40,147 bases of DNA, taken from NCBI RefSeq assembly GCF_018383585.1, contig NZ_JAHAMK010000025.1, forward strand, positions 1-40,147. Direction: 5' to 3'. The translations under genes and the position numbers were made by a program. Origin of the DNA: Microvirga sp. 3-52. Its GTDB lineage: Bacteria > Pseudomonadota > Alphaproteobacteria > Rhizobiales > Beijerinckiaceae. Positions 7,541-16,572 of the stretch are shown one piece after another. A model generated the notes under the pieces. It ran no database searches. It had not been told where the DNA came from and worked only from the letters and a program-made list of their open reading frames with translations. Numbering within the stretch: the first letter of the stretch is position 1; each line of letters begins with the position of its first letter.

Positions 7541-9151
7541 TCAGTTCTTCGGCTTTTCCAAGACCGGGAACTTGATCCCCAGCTGATCAAGATACGTCGC
7601 GTATTTGGATGGATCGTAATAGTACTTCTGCATCTCGGGCCGGTACTGCGCCATGATGTCGGCGTTGATCTGCACCTGTGGCTTGTCCTCGGCCGAGATC
7701 GTCGGGACGTACTTCTGGTTCTTCTGCTGCTCATTCGCGAAATATTCCTTCGCCTGCACCAGCAGCTCCGGTTTCGACAGCAGGTCGACGGTGGTCATCG
7801 CGATCACCTTCGCTCCGGCAACGACGCCCTTGTGCGCGATCGGAGTGGCCATCGACATCGCATTCGACCAGTGATGACCCGGCAGGTTGGGGATGTTGGA
7901 GGGATAGTTCAACGTGATCGTCGGAACAGTCCAGGAGATGTCGCCGATATCGTCGGAGCCGCCGCTCTCGGGCTTCGCCAGCGGAGGCTCAAGCTTCTTC
8001 ACTTCGGACGCAAGCCCTTCCTCCTTGCCCTTGACCGTGCGCTGCACCGCCTTGGCGAAGGCCTGCTCGTCTTCTGTCCATTGTGGCAGTCCGACCTGCT
8101 GGATGTTGGCGTAAGCCGCTTCAGCGATCGGCTTGTTGAAGTGACGTGGCGCCGCTGTGCCGATGATTTTTCGAGTGACGCTGGTGTCCGTCATCTTTGC
8201 CGCAGCCTCCGAAATCGTGTTGGCGATCTCGAAGTTCTTGCGGATGTTCTCGAAGTCCTGCTCGCGGATGAAGTACCAGACGCTGGCAACCGACGGGACG
8301 ACGTTGGGCTGATCGCCACCGTCAGGGATCACATAATGGGACCGCTGTTCGGGCCGCAGATGCTCGCGGCGCATATTCCAGCCGATGTTCATGAGTTCGA
8401 CGCCATCGAGCGCGCTGCGTCCGCGCCAAGGAGCTGCGGCCGAGTGGGCGGATTCGCCGCTGAATGTGTACTCGACGGACACGAGTCCCGTACCCATCGC
8501 CTGACCCCAACTGGTCTGGAGATTGTTGCCCACATGGGTGAAGAGGACGGCGTCCACCCCGTTGAACACGCCGTCACGGACCATGTATGCCTTGCCCCCG
8601 AGAAGCTCCTCAGCCACGCCCGGCCAAAGCATAAGGGTGCCTGGGATCTTCTCCCGCTCCATGATCTCCTTCAGGGCGAGCGCGGCGACCACGTTGAGCG
8701 CCTGGCCGGAGTTGTGGCCCTCGCCATGCCCGGGGGCTCCTTCGATCATGGGTTCACGATATGCAACTCCTGGCTTCTGGGACGCCTTCGGGATGCAGTC
8801 GATGTCGCTGCCGAACGCGATGACTGGGCCGCCCGAGCCCCATTTGGCCACCCAGCCGGTGGGCAGGCCCGCGACATTCCGTTGAATCGTGAAGCCGTTC
8901 TTCTCGAGGATCTCAGTGATGTGCTTTGAGGTCTCGAATTCCTGGAACGCGAGCTCGCCGAAGCTGAAGATCGAGTCGTTCATCTCCTGTGCGAGCTTTG
9001 CGCGGGCCTCGACGCCCTGGGCAACTTGCTTCTTCAACTCCGCGACACGTTCGACGAGAGCGGCATTCTGCTCGGTTGTCTGGGCGAAGACAGGCACGGT
9101 GGTCGTGAGAAGGGCGGTGAGTAGCAGACTGGGCAGCAGGCGGTGTTTCAT
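7541..9151 (-). CDS. exported M20D amidohydrolase (AbgB-like)
   Basis: Metal-dependent amidohydrolase of the type that splits p-aminobenzoyl-glutamate or other acyl-amino acids. A Sec signal (MKHRLLPSLLLTALLTTTVPVFAQ) places it in the periplasm, unlike cytoplasmic AbgB. Family patterns include FGELAFQEFETS near the N-terminus, GSDIDCIP, PGHGEGHNSGQALNVVAAL, WPGVAEE, FSGESAHSAAAPWRGRSALDGVELMNIG and, near the C-terminus, SGGSDDIGDISWTVPT. ATG 9151 has GGAGG upstream; the TTG just before it is less likely. Length 536 aa, slightly long for the family. It is the first gene of a two-gene M20 pair. Confidence 0.88.
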   Translation of the reverse strand: MKHRLLPSLLLTALLTTTVPVFAQTTEQNAALVERVAELKKQVAQGVEARAKLAQEMNDSIFSFGELAFQEFETSKHITEILEKNGFTIQRNVAGLPTGWVAKWGSGGPVIAFGSDIDCIPKASQKPGVAYREPMIEGAPGHGEGHNSGQALNVVAALALKEIMEREKIPGTLMLWPGVAEELLGGKAYMVRDGVFNGVDAVLFTHVGNNLQTSWGQAMGTGLVSVEYTFSGESAHSAAAPWRGRSALDGVELMNIGWNMRREHLRPEQRSHYVIPDGGDQPNVVPSVASVWYFIREQDFENIRKNFEIANTISEAAAKMTDTSVTRKIIGTAAPRHFNKPIAEAAYANIQQVGLPQWTEDEQAFAKAVQRTVKGKEEGLASEVKKLEPPLAKPESGGSDDIGDISWTVPTITLNYPSNIPNLPGHHWSNAMSMATPIAHKGVVAGAKVIAMTTVDLLSKPELLVQAKEYFANEQQKNQKYVPTISAEDKPQVQINADIMAQYRPEMQKYYYDPSKYATYLDQLGIKFPVLEKPKN

Positions 9152-9538
9152 CAAATCCTCCCGGGTCTTCCATTCGGTGCCGGCAAATCAGGCAGCGCAA
9201 GCACCATCCGATCAGATCCCGCGCGGACATGCTTTGGCGCGGAATGCAGACCTGTCATCAGATAATTACATGGCTCCTGCTGGAACTTTTTTCTGAGTTC
9301 ATGAAGTCGCGCATACTCAGACCAAGCGTCGAGATGCCAAGGATCCGACGGTGCTCTCCAGATGCTGAACGCCTCTCCACCTGCGGCGGCAGAAGCAATG
9401 GAAGCCGTCAGCGACCAATCTGCTGGGAAGGAGTTTCCCAGAAGAAGTCCCGGTTCAAGCGGACGACCTGAGCATGCTTAAGAAGCGCAAGGGGCTGGCA
9501 ACCGACAATAAGTCCCTGCCAGCCCTGGTTTGCCGCTC
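9152..9538. other. intergenic stretch, no gene seen
   Basis: 387 bases. A plus-strand frame at 9229-9471 has no ribosome site and improbable composition. The right end carries the terminator of the PRC-barrel gene. The left end must contain the promoter for the M20D gene. Confidence 0.4.
9493..9526 (-). terminator. terminator-like hairpin after the PRC-barrel gene
   Basis: Arms gggctggca (9493-9501) and tgccagccc (9518-9526) pair perfectly over 9 bp with a 16-nt loop. On the minus strand the stem is followed by a moderately T-rich stretch (CTTGCGCTTCTT). It lies 12 bases past the stop at 9539. Confidence 0.65.
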
Positions 9539-10228
9539 CTACTGCCGTGGTGCGTTCGGGGGCGTGTTGCCGGGAGTATTGACGTTCTGGGGCGGCGGAT
9601 TGGTGTTGCCTGCGGCTCCTGTCCGATTCTGCTCGTTCGCGTAGCGGAACTCGGGTGCGTTCTGCAGGTCCGCCTTGGTCATCCTGACCATGGCCCGCGC
9701 AGGCGTGCCGGGATCGTTGACTGCACCGGTCGTAGCGCCGGCGTTGCCAGTCGGAGCGGAGCCCCCGGTCATGCCCCCCGTACCACCTGCGGCGGTGCTG
9801 CCGGTTGTCATAGGTTGACCCGCTCCGCCGGTTGCGGTGCTCGGTACCGTCGTGTCGGCGGTTCTTGCGCTACCCTGGTTGGCGTTCGCGGAGGCCTGTA
9901 TCTCCTGACTGGACATCCACCGGATCTGGTCGAACGGGATGGCTACATCTTTCTGAGCGATGCCCAGGAAGCCACCGACGCCGACGACGAGGCCATGGAT
10001 CTTGCCTTGGCGGTCCACCAGAACCTCATCGATGTCGCCGATCTTCTGATTGTCCGCTCCATAAACATCAATGCCCATCAACTGCAAGCCCCGCATGAGA
10101 TCCGGTGGCATCTGCGTCATGACCTGACCGGATCCAGCCGGCTGGGTGGGAGCCGATGTCTGGGCTAGGGCAGCGCTGGCGATCAGCGCGGCTGTGGCAA
10201 GGCCTGCTGCGAATGGTGTCTTCCGCAT
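9539..10228 (-). CDS. exported PRC-barrel domain protein with low-complexity C-terminus
   Basis: ATG 10228 with GGAGG upstream gives 229 residues; the longer frame upstream to 10495 is non-coding. A signal peptide (MRKTPFAAGLATAALIASAALAQ) is followed by one PRC-barrel at about 50-110 (LMGIDVYGADNQKIGDIDEVLVDRQGKIHGLVVGVGGFLGI.QKDVAIPFD). After that comes a Gly/Thr/Ala/Asn-rich tail with repeated GG and NT runs and a Pro-Asn-rich end. PRC-barrels are small beta-barrel binding modules. Exported versions in Hyphomicrobiales are abundant envelope or stress proteins of unclear function. The tail is probably disordered. Confidence 0.87.
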   Translation of the reverse strand: MRKTPFAAGLATAALIASAALAQTSAPTQPAGSGQVMTQMPPDLMRGLQLMGIDVYGADNQKIGDIDEVLVDRQGKIHGLVVGVGGFLGIAQKDVAIPFDQIRWMSSQEIQASANANQGSARTADTTVPSTATGGAGQPMTTGSTAAGGTGGMTGGSAPTGNAGATTGAVNDPGTPARAMVRMTKADLQNAPEFRYANEQNRTGAAGNTNPPPQNVNTPGNTPPNAPRQ

Positions 10229-10433
10229 GATTTCCTCCGTACGATCAAGAACACCGCAAGTGGTGCCCCGAAAGTCAACGGAAGTGCAGGGGAGGGAGTT
10301 CAGACCCATTGAGCGCCGCGTGCATTGACCGGTATCGAAATCGCGCCTGGCGTTGTCGGCGGGTCTGACGACATGGAAAAACTGGTTCAAGCATTTCAAG
10401 AAATGAGACGGCTCCTGTGAACCCCTGTCGAGA

Positions 10434-10724
10434 TTACTGACCGTTATCGATTTCGACGGACCTGCAGACGCCCCCGATAGGGCACTGAACGACATCAGAC
10501 GTTCTTACCCAGGCGGGACGGGAAACCTCCTGAAGCGCGCAGAAGCTTCCATCGCGAACGTAGCGATTGAAGGTGCTCGGTCCCGTGTGTAGCACGGCGG
10601 AGCCTCGGGAGGAGACGATCCCTCTGGCTTGAGCACAGGTCATGGTGAGAGTGATGGAACCCGATTGGGCCATGGCGCTGGTCGACAGGCACGCGAGGGC
10701 GAGGGACATAAGGATGAATTTCAT
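10434..10724 (-). CDS. small secreted cysteine-containing protein (96 aa), unknown function
   Basis: It begins with a clear Sec signal (MKFILMSLALACLSTSAMAQ). The mature part has four Cys (TMTCAQAR, DGSFCALQ, VVQCPIGGVC), consistent with two periplasmic disulfides. Conserved-looking elements are STFNRYVRDGSFC and RPAWVRTSD. I recognise it only as a small periplasmic protein type seen in Hyphomicrobiales. A GCGGAAG ribosome-site-like motif precedes ATG 10724. It is upstream of and codirectional with the PRC-barrel gene, about 205 bases apart. Confidence 0.8.
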   Translation of the reverse strand: MKFILMSLALACLSTSAMAQSGSITLTMTCAQARGIVSSRGSAVLHTGPSTFNRYVRDGSFCALQEVSRPAWVRTSDVVQCPIGGVCRSVEIDNGQ

Positions 10725-11054
10725 TTTGCAACTTCCGCTGATCCGTCGAGTCTCCTCCCAACAACCTTACTTCCGCTCGGTTCCGGACTTGTACTTTTGG
10801 GAGCCCATGTGATCGGTCTGATGGGCGCTCGCCTGAATGAGGAGCGACAGGAACAGAACGAGCGGGAGCTGCGGATCGGGCTCGACGGTGGGGAGGCCGG
10901 GAATGGGAGCCAGCGCCCTCCCGCCGATGAGGGCGACAGCATGCGGTACGTTGAGGTGGCAGGCCATTGGAGCGAGCGCCGTCAGGCGGCGAGCAGGTCC
11001 GGCACGCCCTCGAACAATTCCATGCGGCCTTTGATGCTCATGCGCGGTCGATCA
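10725..11054. other. intergenic stretch, no convincing gene
   Basis: 330 bases. A 66-codon minus frame at 10767-10967 has a hydrophobic segment but no ribosome site or recognisable motif. The stretch separates the GH43-like gene end from the small secreted protein gene. Confidence 0.35.
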
Positions 11055-12518
11055 TCATCGAAGCGTCACGCTCTCCTGGTCAAAGCTGATCGTCACTGCG
11101 AGCAATGCGCGAAACTTCTTGTATCCGGCCTGCCCGGGAAAGAAGGCATGCAGAAAGAGCCACGGGTTCCCGTCCGGCCCTTGGGCCACGGAGGGATGGC
11201 CAGGTCCCATCCACTCTTCCGTCGAGCGCAGAAGCGGCCCCTGCATTTTCCGATAAGGCCCCAGCGGCGAGGAAGCGACCGCAACGCCGGTTCCGTACTC
11301 CGGAGTCGAGAAATCGTTCCCGGAGTAGAACATGTAGAACCGGCCTGAATGCTCCACGATCCAGATCCCCTCGATGAGGTGCGCTTCCCAATCCTGATCG
11401 TTCTCGAGCACAACCACCTTGTTTCCGATGAGGCCGTGAGCCTGCGGGTCGAATTCCTGCGCGTAGACCGGCGTGCGCAGAGCCGCAAGAATGCCTTCGA
11501 GAGCCTGCCGTGTATCCTCAGGCAGCTCGTGTTCCAGCAGCGATCGGAGCCGCTGCCGGAATCGGGAGAAGTCCGACACGACCGCTTCGATCAAGACCTG
11601 CTGCACGAGGAAGCGCTCCATGGGTTCCAGAGTGCGCACCCACGGCCAGATCACCAGGGCAAGCGAGGCCGTTCGTTGATCGTCGGCCAGGGGAAAGAGT
11701 ATCTCGACCATGCCTGCATGGTCATGCAGGAATGCGCTCAGCAGGCTTGGCCAGAGGTCGTTCGTGTCCTCTTTCCAGAACAGGAATGTCCGACCAGTGC
11801 TGTCGACGAAGAGGTGGGGATCGATCACGCCGCCGGTGATCAGAGGTGCATCGTCGCTCTCAAACGGGCCCTCTGGCCGTGATGATCGGGCCAGCCCGAT
11901 CGCAAGCGAACGGCCCTTCTCGCGCGCTGCGAAGCACAAAAGGAACTGGCCCCCGGCCATATGCATCTCGGGAGCCCAATAGTCGCTGACGTTCAGGCCA
12001 TCCTCGGCCCAGGAGGGCTTTTGTCCCTCCGGAAAGGCAAACCCGGACAACTCCCAGTGATCGAGGGTTCTGGAACGCAGGATCGGGAACGAGTTTGGAG
12101 CGTCATTAGAGGTCACGAAGAGATAGTACCAGTCGCCAGTGCCGGTGCGCTCGTCCGGAACTTTGGTGACGGCAGGATCGCCGTACCCGTACCAGATCTC
12201 GGGCGTGACATTGCTGTCGAGCAGAACCCGGTAGGGGGCCGAAAAGGAGGGCAGTTCTCCGCCCTTGCGGTTGCCGGGGAGGCGGGAGCCGAAGGTGTGG
12301 GAGATCCTTTCGAACAGGTCGAGGTAATCGTCTTGTTCTCGCCCGGCCAGTTCGTGCCGTAGGAACACCATCGCCCTTGCCGCGGGATCAGGACCGTTCA
12401 GCTCGAAGACTCGGCTGGCATTGCTGGTCCTGATCCGGACTTCGAAAGGGAACGGCGTAGCCGCGGGCGCCTTGAGCATGATGTCCTGCTCAGGGCTCTC
12501 AGGTCCCCCGTCTCCCAT
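11055..12518 (-). CDS. GH43-like five-bladed beta-propeller glycosidase with insertion
   Basis: Putative inverting glycosidase of the GH43 type. Expected acidic residues are visible in order: Asp114 (YGDPAV), Asp233 (VIDPHLFVDSTGR) and Glu383 (EGIWIV). The blade signature WAPEMH..GGQF is at 181-192, and a blade SGRFYMFYSGNDF..PEYGTGVA lies at 391-413. Unusual parts are an N-terminal segment of about 105 residues before the propeller and an alpha-helical insertion at roughly 256-350. ATG 12518 is preceded by GAGGAGG, giving 487 aa; the upstream extension to 12575 is not needed. No signal peptide, so probably cytoplasmic. It closes a minus-strand group with aquaporin, GH1 and an alpha/beta hydrolase. 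Substrate unknown. Confidence 0.82.
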   Translation of the reverse strand: MGDGGPESPEQDIMLKAPAATPFPFEVRIRTSNASRVFELNGPDPAARAMVFLRHELAGREQDDYLDLFERISHTFGSRLPGNRKGGELPSFSAPYRVLLDSNVTPEIWYGYGDPAVTKVPDERTGTGDWYYLFVTSNDAPNSFPILRSRTLDHWELSGFAFPEGQKPSWAEDGLNVSDYWAPEMHMAGGQFLLCFAAREKGRSLAIGLARSSRPEGPFESDDAPLITGGVIDPHLFVDSTGRTFLFWKEDTNDLWPSLLSAFLHDHAGMVEILFPLADDQRTASLALVIWPWVRTLEPMERFLVQQVLIEAVVSDFSRFRQRLRSLLEHELPEDTRQALEGILAALRTPVYAQEFDPQAHGLIGNKVVVLENDQDWEAHLIEGIWIVEHSGRFYMFYSGNDFSTPEYGTGVAVASSPLGPYRKMQGPLLRSTEEWMGPGHPSVAQGPDGNPWLFLHAFFPGQAGYKKFRALLAVTISFDQESVTLR

Positions 12519-12790
12519 GACGTCCTCCTCTCCGCTGGCGCTCGAAGCGCACTTGGTTGTTCGGTTCCTCATCAACCAAGCTCATCCCGTGCTCCTTCCC
12601 TTAACGCCGAACCGGTGCGCTTTGCTCAAGAGCGGGTGTTGCCGCGATCAGACGCACCGAGCCGACCAGGCAAGTGGGGCGGGAAGCGGTTCTTACCAGA
12701 TCCCCGCTGGGAGGTCGGATCTGGCCCGCTCCACGTCTTGGGCTGGCCAACAGCAAATATCCGTTGAGTTGGGCCATCGCTCCCTGATGA

Positions 12791-13600
12791 TCAAATCCCA
12801 ACCTGGAAATGGAACAAGCGTGCGACCGTCACGCGGGGGAGGCGGACCGCCTCGAGTCGGACGAGACCGGCGTACAGGATCGCACCAAAAGAAGGCCCCA
12901 ACATATAGATCCACGGGTCTATGGGGACATTGGCCACGAGCGCCGGCCCGAATGAACGCGCCGGGTTTGCACTTGCGCCGGAGATCGGAGCCTCCAGCCA
13001 CACCAACACGCAGAGGACGGCAGGCATCACGAGTGGGGTGAAACGCCGTGTGCGGGGGTGAGCGGCTGTCGTGAGAATGGCCAGAATGAGCAGAAACGTC
13101 ACTGCCGCCTCGCCCAGCATGGCGGCCCAGGCGGGCACGCCGGGCCCAGGCTGCGTTGCGCCGAACGCAATGCTCTGTCCCATCGCCCCCCAGGCCAAAA
13201 GCGGCACGGCTCCGATCACGCTGCCGGCAAACTGAGCCAGCATGTAAAGAGCCGCATCGCGCCACGCCAGCTTGCCCTCCAGCCAAAACGCAAGCGTTAC
13301 GGCAGGGTTGATGTGCGCTCCGCTGATCCGGCCGATGGGCGAGAGAGCAATGAGGGCGCCCACCGAGCCGAACAATCCTCCCGTCAGAAACAAGCGCAAC
13401 CCTTCGCCAGGGATCAGCGTCGATCCGGGGCCGCCCTGCCCGAACATGAGGATCACGATGGACACCCCGAGCAGAACCAGAAGGGCTGTGCCGATGAACT
13501 CGGCCAAATACAGGGCAGGGTGCAGCCGGGAAAAAGGAAAAGGGTCGCCGTGCAACGGCCGGTCGCGAGCAGGCCGCGCCGGCTCACGCTCATCCCGCAT
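12791..13600 (-). CDS. aquaporin / MIP-family channel
   Basis: Six-helix channel for water or small neutral solutes in the inner membrane. Both half-helix motifs are complete: SGAHINPAVT with NPA at 98-100 and SGASANPARSFGPA with NPA at 212-214. Length 269 aa with a charged 25-residue N-terminal extension. The gene start overlaps the end of the GH1 gene (13590-13600), so it is translated from the same message. Finding a channel inside a glycosidase operon suggests osmotic balance or passage of a small product, but that is inference. I cannot assign water versus glycerol selectivity by eye. Confidence 0.93.
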   Translation of the reverse strand: MRDEREPARPARDRPLHGDPFPFSRLHPALYLAEFIGTALLVLLGVSIVILMFGQGGPGSTLIPGEGLRLFLTGGLFGSVGALIALSPIGRISGAHINPAVTLAFWLEGKLAWRDAALYMLAQFAGSVIGAVPLLAWGAMGQSIAFGATQPGPGVPAWAAMLGEAAVTFLLILAILTTAAHPRTRRFTPLVMPAVLCVLVWLEAPISGASANPARSFGPALVANVPIDPWIYMLGPSFGAILYAGLVRLEAVRLPRVTVARLFHFQVGI

Positions 13601-14906
13601 GATCGGTCATCGTCGGCGATGTCGTAGCGCCATGGCGCAGGTCCTGAGCCGCTTCCTGCTGGGATGTGGCATGTGCACTGCCGTACTGACTCGGCTGAAT
13701 GATCGGAAGCGTGAGGCACACGCTCTGCGTTGGCAGCACCCGGCGCCATCTCTGGATCAACAATTGATAGGCCTTGCCCACCGGTCGGATATTACGATCC
13801 AGATCGTAGAGGCCGAGCGGATTGACCCGGCCGTTGTCTTCACGCAGGGCCGTGTCCCAATCGACCTGATCCGTCAGTGAGTACCAGGTGAAGCCGACGA
13901 TTGGGACGCCGCTGTTGCGGACCCGCAAGACGTTGGCCCATTCCTTCCGCAGCCAGGTTGCTGCCTCGTCACCATTCGCCCCCTGTGCCAGGTTCGTCTC
14001 GGTGTGCATGACGGGGAGGCGGTAGCGATCGTAATATTGCCGGGTGATCTCGGCGTATCCGAAGATTTCTCCTGCGGCCCAGGTCCGGCCGTCGGGCGCG
14101 ACCCGATGTTCGTTCGTGACGTAGTAGTCGTTCCCCATGATGCAGTGCTGCCGCAGATGGTGGGTCAGGAAGAACTGGTACTCGTCGCGCGTCAAGCCAT
14201 TGTCCAGGAGGAACTGGTACATCTCGGAGTCGACGCGGCGGCCATAATTGAGGTCAAGCGAGAGAAACCGGCGCGCATTCAGGGTCTCGGCGCCCCCGAT
14301 CGCATCGGGCTCGTCGGCATGGAAATACTCGGACGACTCGCTCTGAATGAAGATCGCATCGGGGCGGTTTTCGAGAATTGCCGCCATGGCCAGGACATTC
14401 GCCTTCACGATGTGCTTGAGCGCCGTCACGAAAGCTGTGTCGGTGGCAAGCTGCTCATTCCACCAGCCGTACGCCGCCGAGAAGGTCGCGCAAATGAACA
14501 TCTCGTTTACGGGCGTATAGAGTTGCACCCACGGAAACCGCTGAGCAAATGCGCTCGCATATTCGGCGAACAGGGTCGGGAAATCGGGGTTCTGAAAATT
14601 GCCGATCCAGTCGGGCACACCGAAATGGCAGAGATCGACGATGGGAACGACGTCGTGGGTCTTCAGCACGCCGAACGTCTCATCCGGAAAGCTCCAGTCG
14701 TACCGGCCGTGGCCCAGCCAGACCCGGTGGATCGGCGGGCCGTATCGCAGGTAATGGATGTCGAGTTCCTTCAAGAGCTCGAAATCCGTTCGCCAATGCT
14801 TGTAGTGGCCGCACTTCTCCATTTGGTCGACGCGGGTGCTGCCGTTCTTGATCGTCGGATAGCTGTTCTCGATGCCTGTCGCGAACATGAACCAGGGAGC
14901 TGCCAT
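13590..14906 (-). CDS. GH1-family glycosidase (beta-glucosidase-like)
   Basis: Retaining glycosidase of clan A. The acid/base Glu135 lies in YTPVNEMF and the nucleophile Glu303 in VMHTETNL, both variant forms of the classic TFNEP and TENG. Other GH1 marks are YLRYGPP near residue 53, VVPIVDLCHFGVPDW at 86-100 and FTWYSLTDQVDW near 339-350. ATG 14906 has GGAGG six bases upstream; the extra codons to 14933 are not supported. The protein is 438 aa, with a C-terminal tail after about 390 rich in Ser, Thr and Gln that seems non-catalytic. No signal peptide. It overlaps the aquaporin gene by 11 bases. Confidence 0.88.
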   Translation of the reverse strand: MAAPWFMFATGIENSYPTIKNGSTRVDQMEKCGHYKHWRTDFELLKELDIHYLRYGPPIHRVWLGHGRYDWSFPDETFGVLKTHDVVPIVDLCHFGVPDWIGNFQNPDFPTLFAEYASAFAQRFPWVQLYTPVNEMFICATFSAAYGWWNEQLATDTAFVTALKHIVKANVLAMAAILENRPDAIFIQSESSEYFHADEPDAIGGAETLNARRFLSLDLNYGRRVDSEMYQFLLDNGLTRDEYQFFLTHHLRQHCIMGNDYYVTNEHRVAPDGRTWAAGEIFGYAEITRQYYDRYRLPVMHTETNLAQGANGDEAATWLRKEWANVLRVRNSGVPIVGFTWYSLTDQVDWDTALREDNGRVNPLGLYDLDRNIRPVGKAYQLLIQRWRRVLPTQSVCLTLPIIQPSQYGSAHATSQQEAAQDLRHGATTSPTMTDHAG

Positions 14907-15118
14907 TGCGGGCCTCCAAGCAGGGCCCACCAAGCCCCTTGAGCAAAGTGGTCAGGCGGGTTCGCCTGACCTGACGCAGGATACTGGCCTTTCACGAAAT
15001 CATACGTCGATTGCAGCCCAACGCAAAGGCGGGCTGCAGCGGTCGGCTGCCTCATATGGCGTACTCCGACCCGTCATCTCAGAGCGCTGAACCAATCGGC
15101 GCCTCCGGTCCGGGCGGA

Positions 15119-15898
15119 TCATCCCGTTCCTGGTGCGGCGGCGCGCTGGGCGACGAAACTCCGGATCGCCGATGCGACATCCTGCGGGGCCTCGAGCGGG
15201 AGGAGGTGCCCGGCTCCGGCAATCTCGATGCGGGAGGCATTGGCGAGATGGGGCAAGACGTCCGTTGTGATCACGTGAGGCGGAATGACCGGGTCGTCAC
15301 TCCCGCCCATCACCAGGACCGGACAGGAAACCTGCCCGGCCTGCGCCGTGATGTCTTCACGGCTGCCCTGCGCAAGCCACCAGCGCCATGCCTCAGGCGA
15401 GGTCAGCAGGTTGTCCTGGATGTAGACTGCAATGTCAGCCGCCGAGATGGTCCGCCGCGTGATCGTGCGAACGGTTTGCTCTGCCGAGGTGCGGTCACCA
15501 TGCGTCGCGAGCAGGCGGGTTCGCTCCCGCTCGTCCATCGGTTCGGGCGAGGGAGGCGAGGGTGCGACGAGAACCAGACCTGCCAAACCCGAAGGCTTCA
15601 TGGCTGCGCAGGCGAGCGCCAGCTTGCCTCCCATCGAGTGGCCGACGAGAACGTAGCTGTCGAGGCGACGATCCGAGATGTGCGTCGCGACCGCCTGGGC
15701 CGCCGCATGCACGCTGTAAACCGGCAGTGGCGACGAGAGGCCGAATCCGGGAATGTCGATGCGCAGGCACCGGCCGGTGCTCGCGAGATCTCCGGCAACA
15801 TGGACCCAGGAATGCAGGGAGCCGGCGAAATAGTGAAGAAACACGAGTGCAGGAGTTCCGCCGCCCTGGTCCTCGTCGTGCAGGATAAGCTCGCTCAT
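15119..15898 (-). CDS. alpha/beta-hydrolase fold protein
   Basis: Serine hydrolase of unknown substrate. The oxyanion region is FLHYFAGS (20-27), the nucleophile elbow is GHSMGG with Ser88, the acid is the Asp in GGSDDPVIP near 200, and the catalytic His is in GAGHLLPLEAP near the C-terminus. Length 259 aa matches single-domain esterase/lyase-type members. No signal peptide. It is the first enzyme gene of the minus-strand group that continues with GH1, aquaporin and GH43, after a gap of about 210 bases. It could deacylate sugar esters, but no sequence feature proves this. Confidence 0.88.
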   Translation of the reverse strand: MSELILHDEDQGGGTPALVFLHYFAGSLHSWVHVAGDLASTGRCLRIDIPGFGLSSPLPVYSVHAAAQAVATHISDRRLDSYVLVGHSMGGKLALACAAMKPSGLAGLVLVAPSPPSPEPMDERERTRLLATHGDRTSAEQTVRTITRRTISAADIAVYIQDNLLTSPEAWRWWLAQGSREDITAQAGQVSCPVLVMGGSDDPVIPPHVITTDVLPHLANASRIEIAGAGHLLPLEAPQDVASAIRSFVAQRAAAPGTG

Positions 15899-16066
15899 GT
15901 CGTCACCATCGCCGCTCGAGCCATCGAGCCCTCCGATCCCTCCCGTGAGACGAGGGGTGGTGGGGCTTAGGGAGAGTGAAGCACTTGCGGCGTATCGCCA
16001 ATGGCTATTGCGTGGATCCGCGCCTTCGCTCTCGTCCCGGGAAGCACGGGCTGTAAAGGTTCGGTC

Positions 16067-16456
16067 TCACGCCTGGGGCGCGGACAGGGCCTGCTGCAGC
16101 TGAGCGGGATCGATCATCACCTTCAGGACCGTTCCACCAAAGTCCAGAACCAGAACGGGTTTGTCTCCGCTCTGTTCGATCCGTGTGCTCAGAGGCTGCA
16201 CCGGCACGCTTCTGGCATGGTTCGGCCCGGAATCTCCGGAAAACGTCCTGGGCGGCTTTCCCCGGTGGGTTCGCACCATTTCGTTGAGCAGGTCCGTCAC
16301 GATGGGCGTGGAATCGACCGTGCCGAGAAGGACCTCATATTCGCGGCCCGTATCGGCGCGAACCCCCAGAGCCACGATCTCGCCATCGTCCGAGACCTGG
16401 ACCCGCCAGGCCGTTGAACCAATCCGCTTGACCAAAACCCATCCCTCCCAATGCAC
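16067..16456 (-). CDS. hypothetical protein, about 129 aa
   Basis: Unrecognised soluble protein. It has a beta-rich N-terminus (WRVQVSDDGEIVALGVRADTGREYEVLLGT) and C-terminus (KPVLVLDFGGTVLKVMIDPAQLQQAL) separated by a linker. The start is uncertain. GTG 16456 gives the full frame, while TTG 16435 lies seven bases after GGGAGGG and may be the true start. It has normal coding composition and its own strand context between the alpha/beta-hydrolase and LysR genes, all minus strand. Confidence 0.6.
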   Translation of the reverse strand: MHWEGWVLVKRIGSTAWRVQVSDDGEIVALGVRADTGREYEVLLGTVDSTPIVTDLLNEMVRTHRGKPPRTFSGDSGPNHARSVPVQPLSTRIEQSGDKPVLVLDFGGTVLKVMIDPAQLQQALSAPQA

Positions 16457-16572
16457 CGCCCACCCTGTGCGTCTCGGACCATCGCTCTGTCAATCCCAAC
16501 GGTTCCAGTTGCGATGCAGAACGACCTCGACCTGGATCCGAGGTTCGGTGAGATGGCCGATCTCATCGGCGG

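Noticed and set aside
7379..8929. Long plus-strand frame (516 codons) opposite the M20D gene
   Set aside because: It lies fully antisense to a gene with clear motifs and a ribosome site. It is Arg/His/Leu-rich as expected for the complement of a GC-rich gene and has no domain.
10767..10967. Small minus-strand ORF (66 codons) with a hydrophobic stretch
   Set aside because: No ribosome site, improbable composition and no known family.
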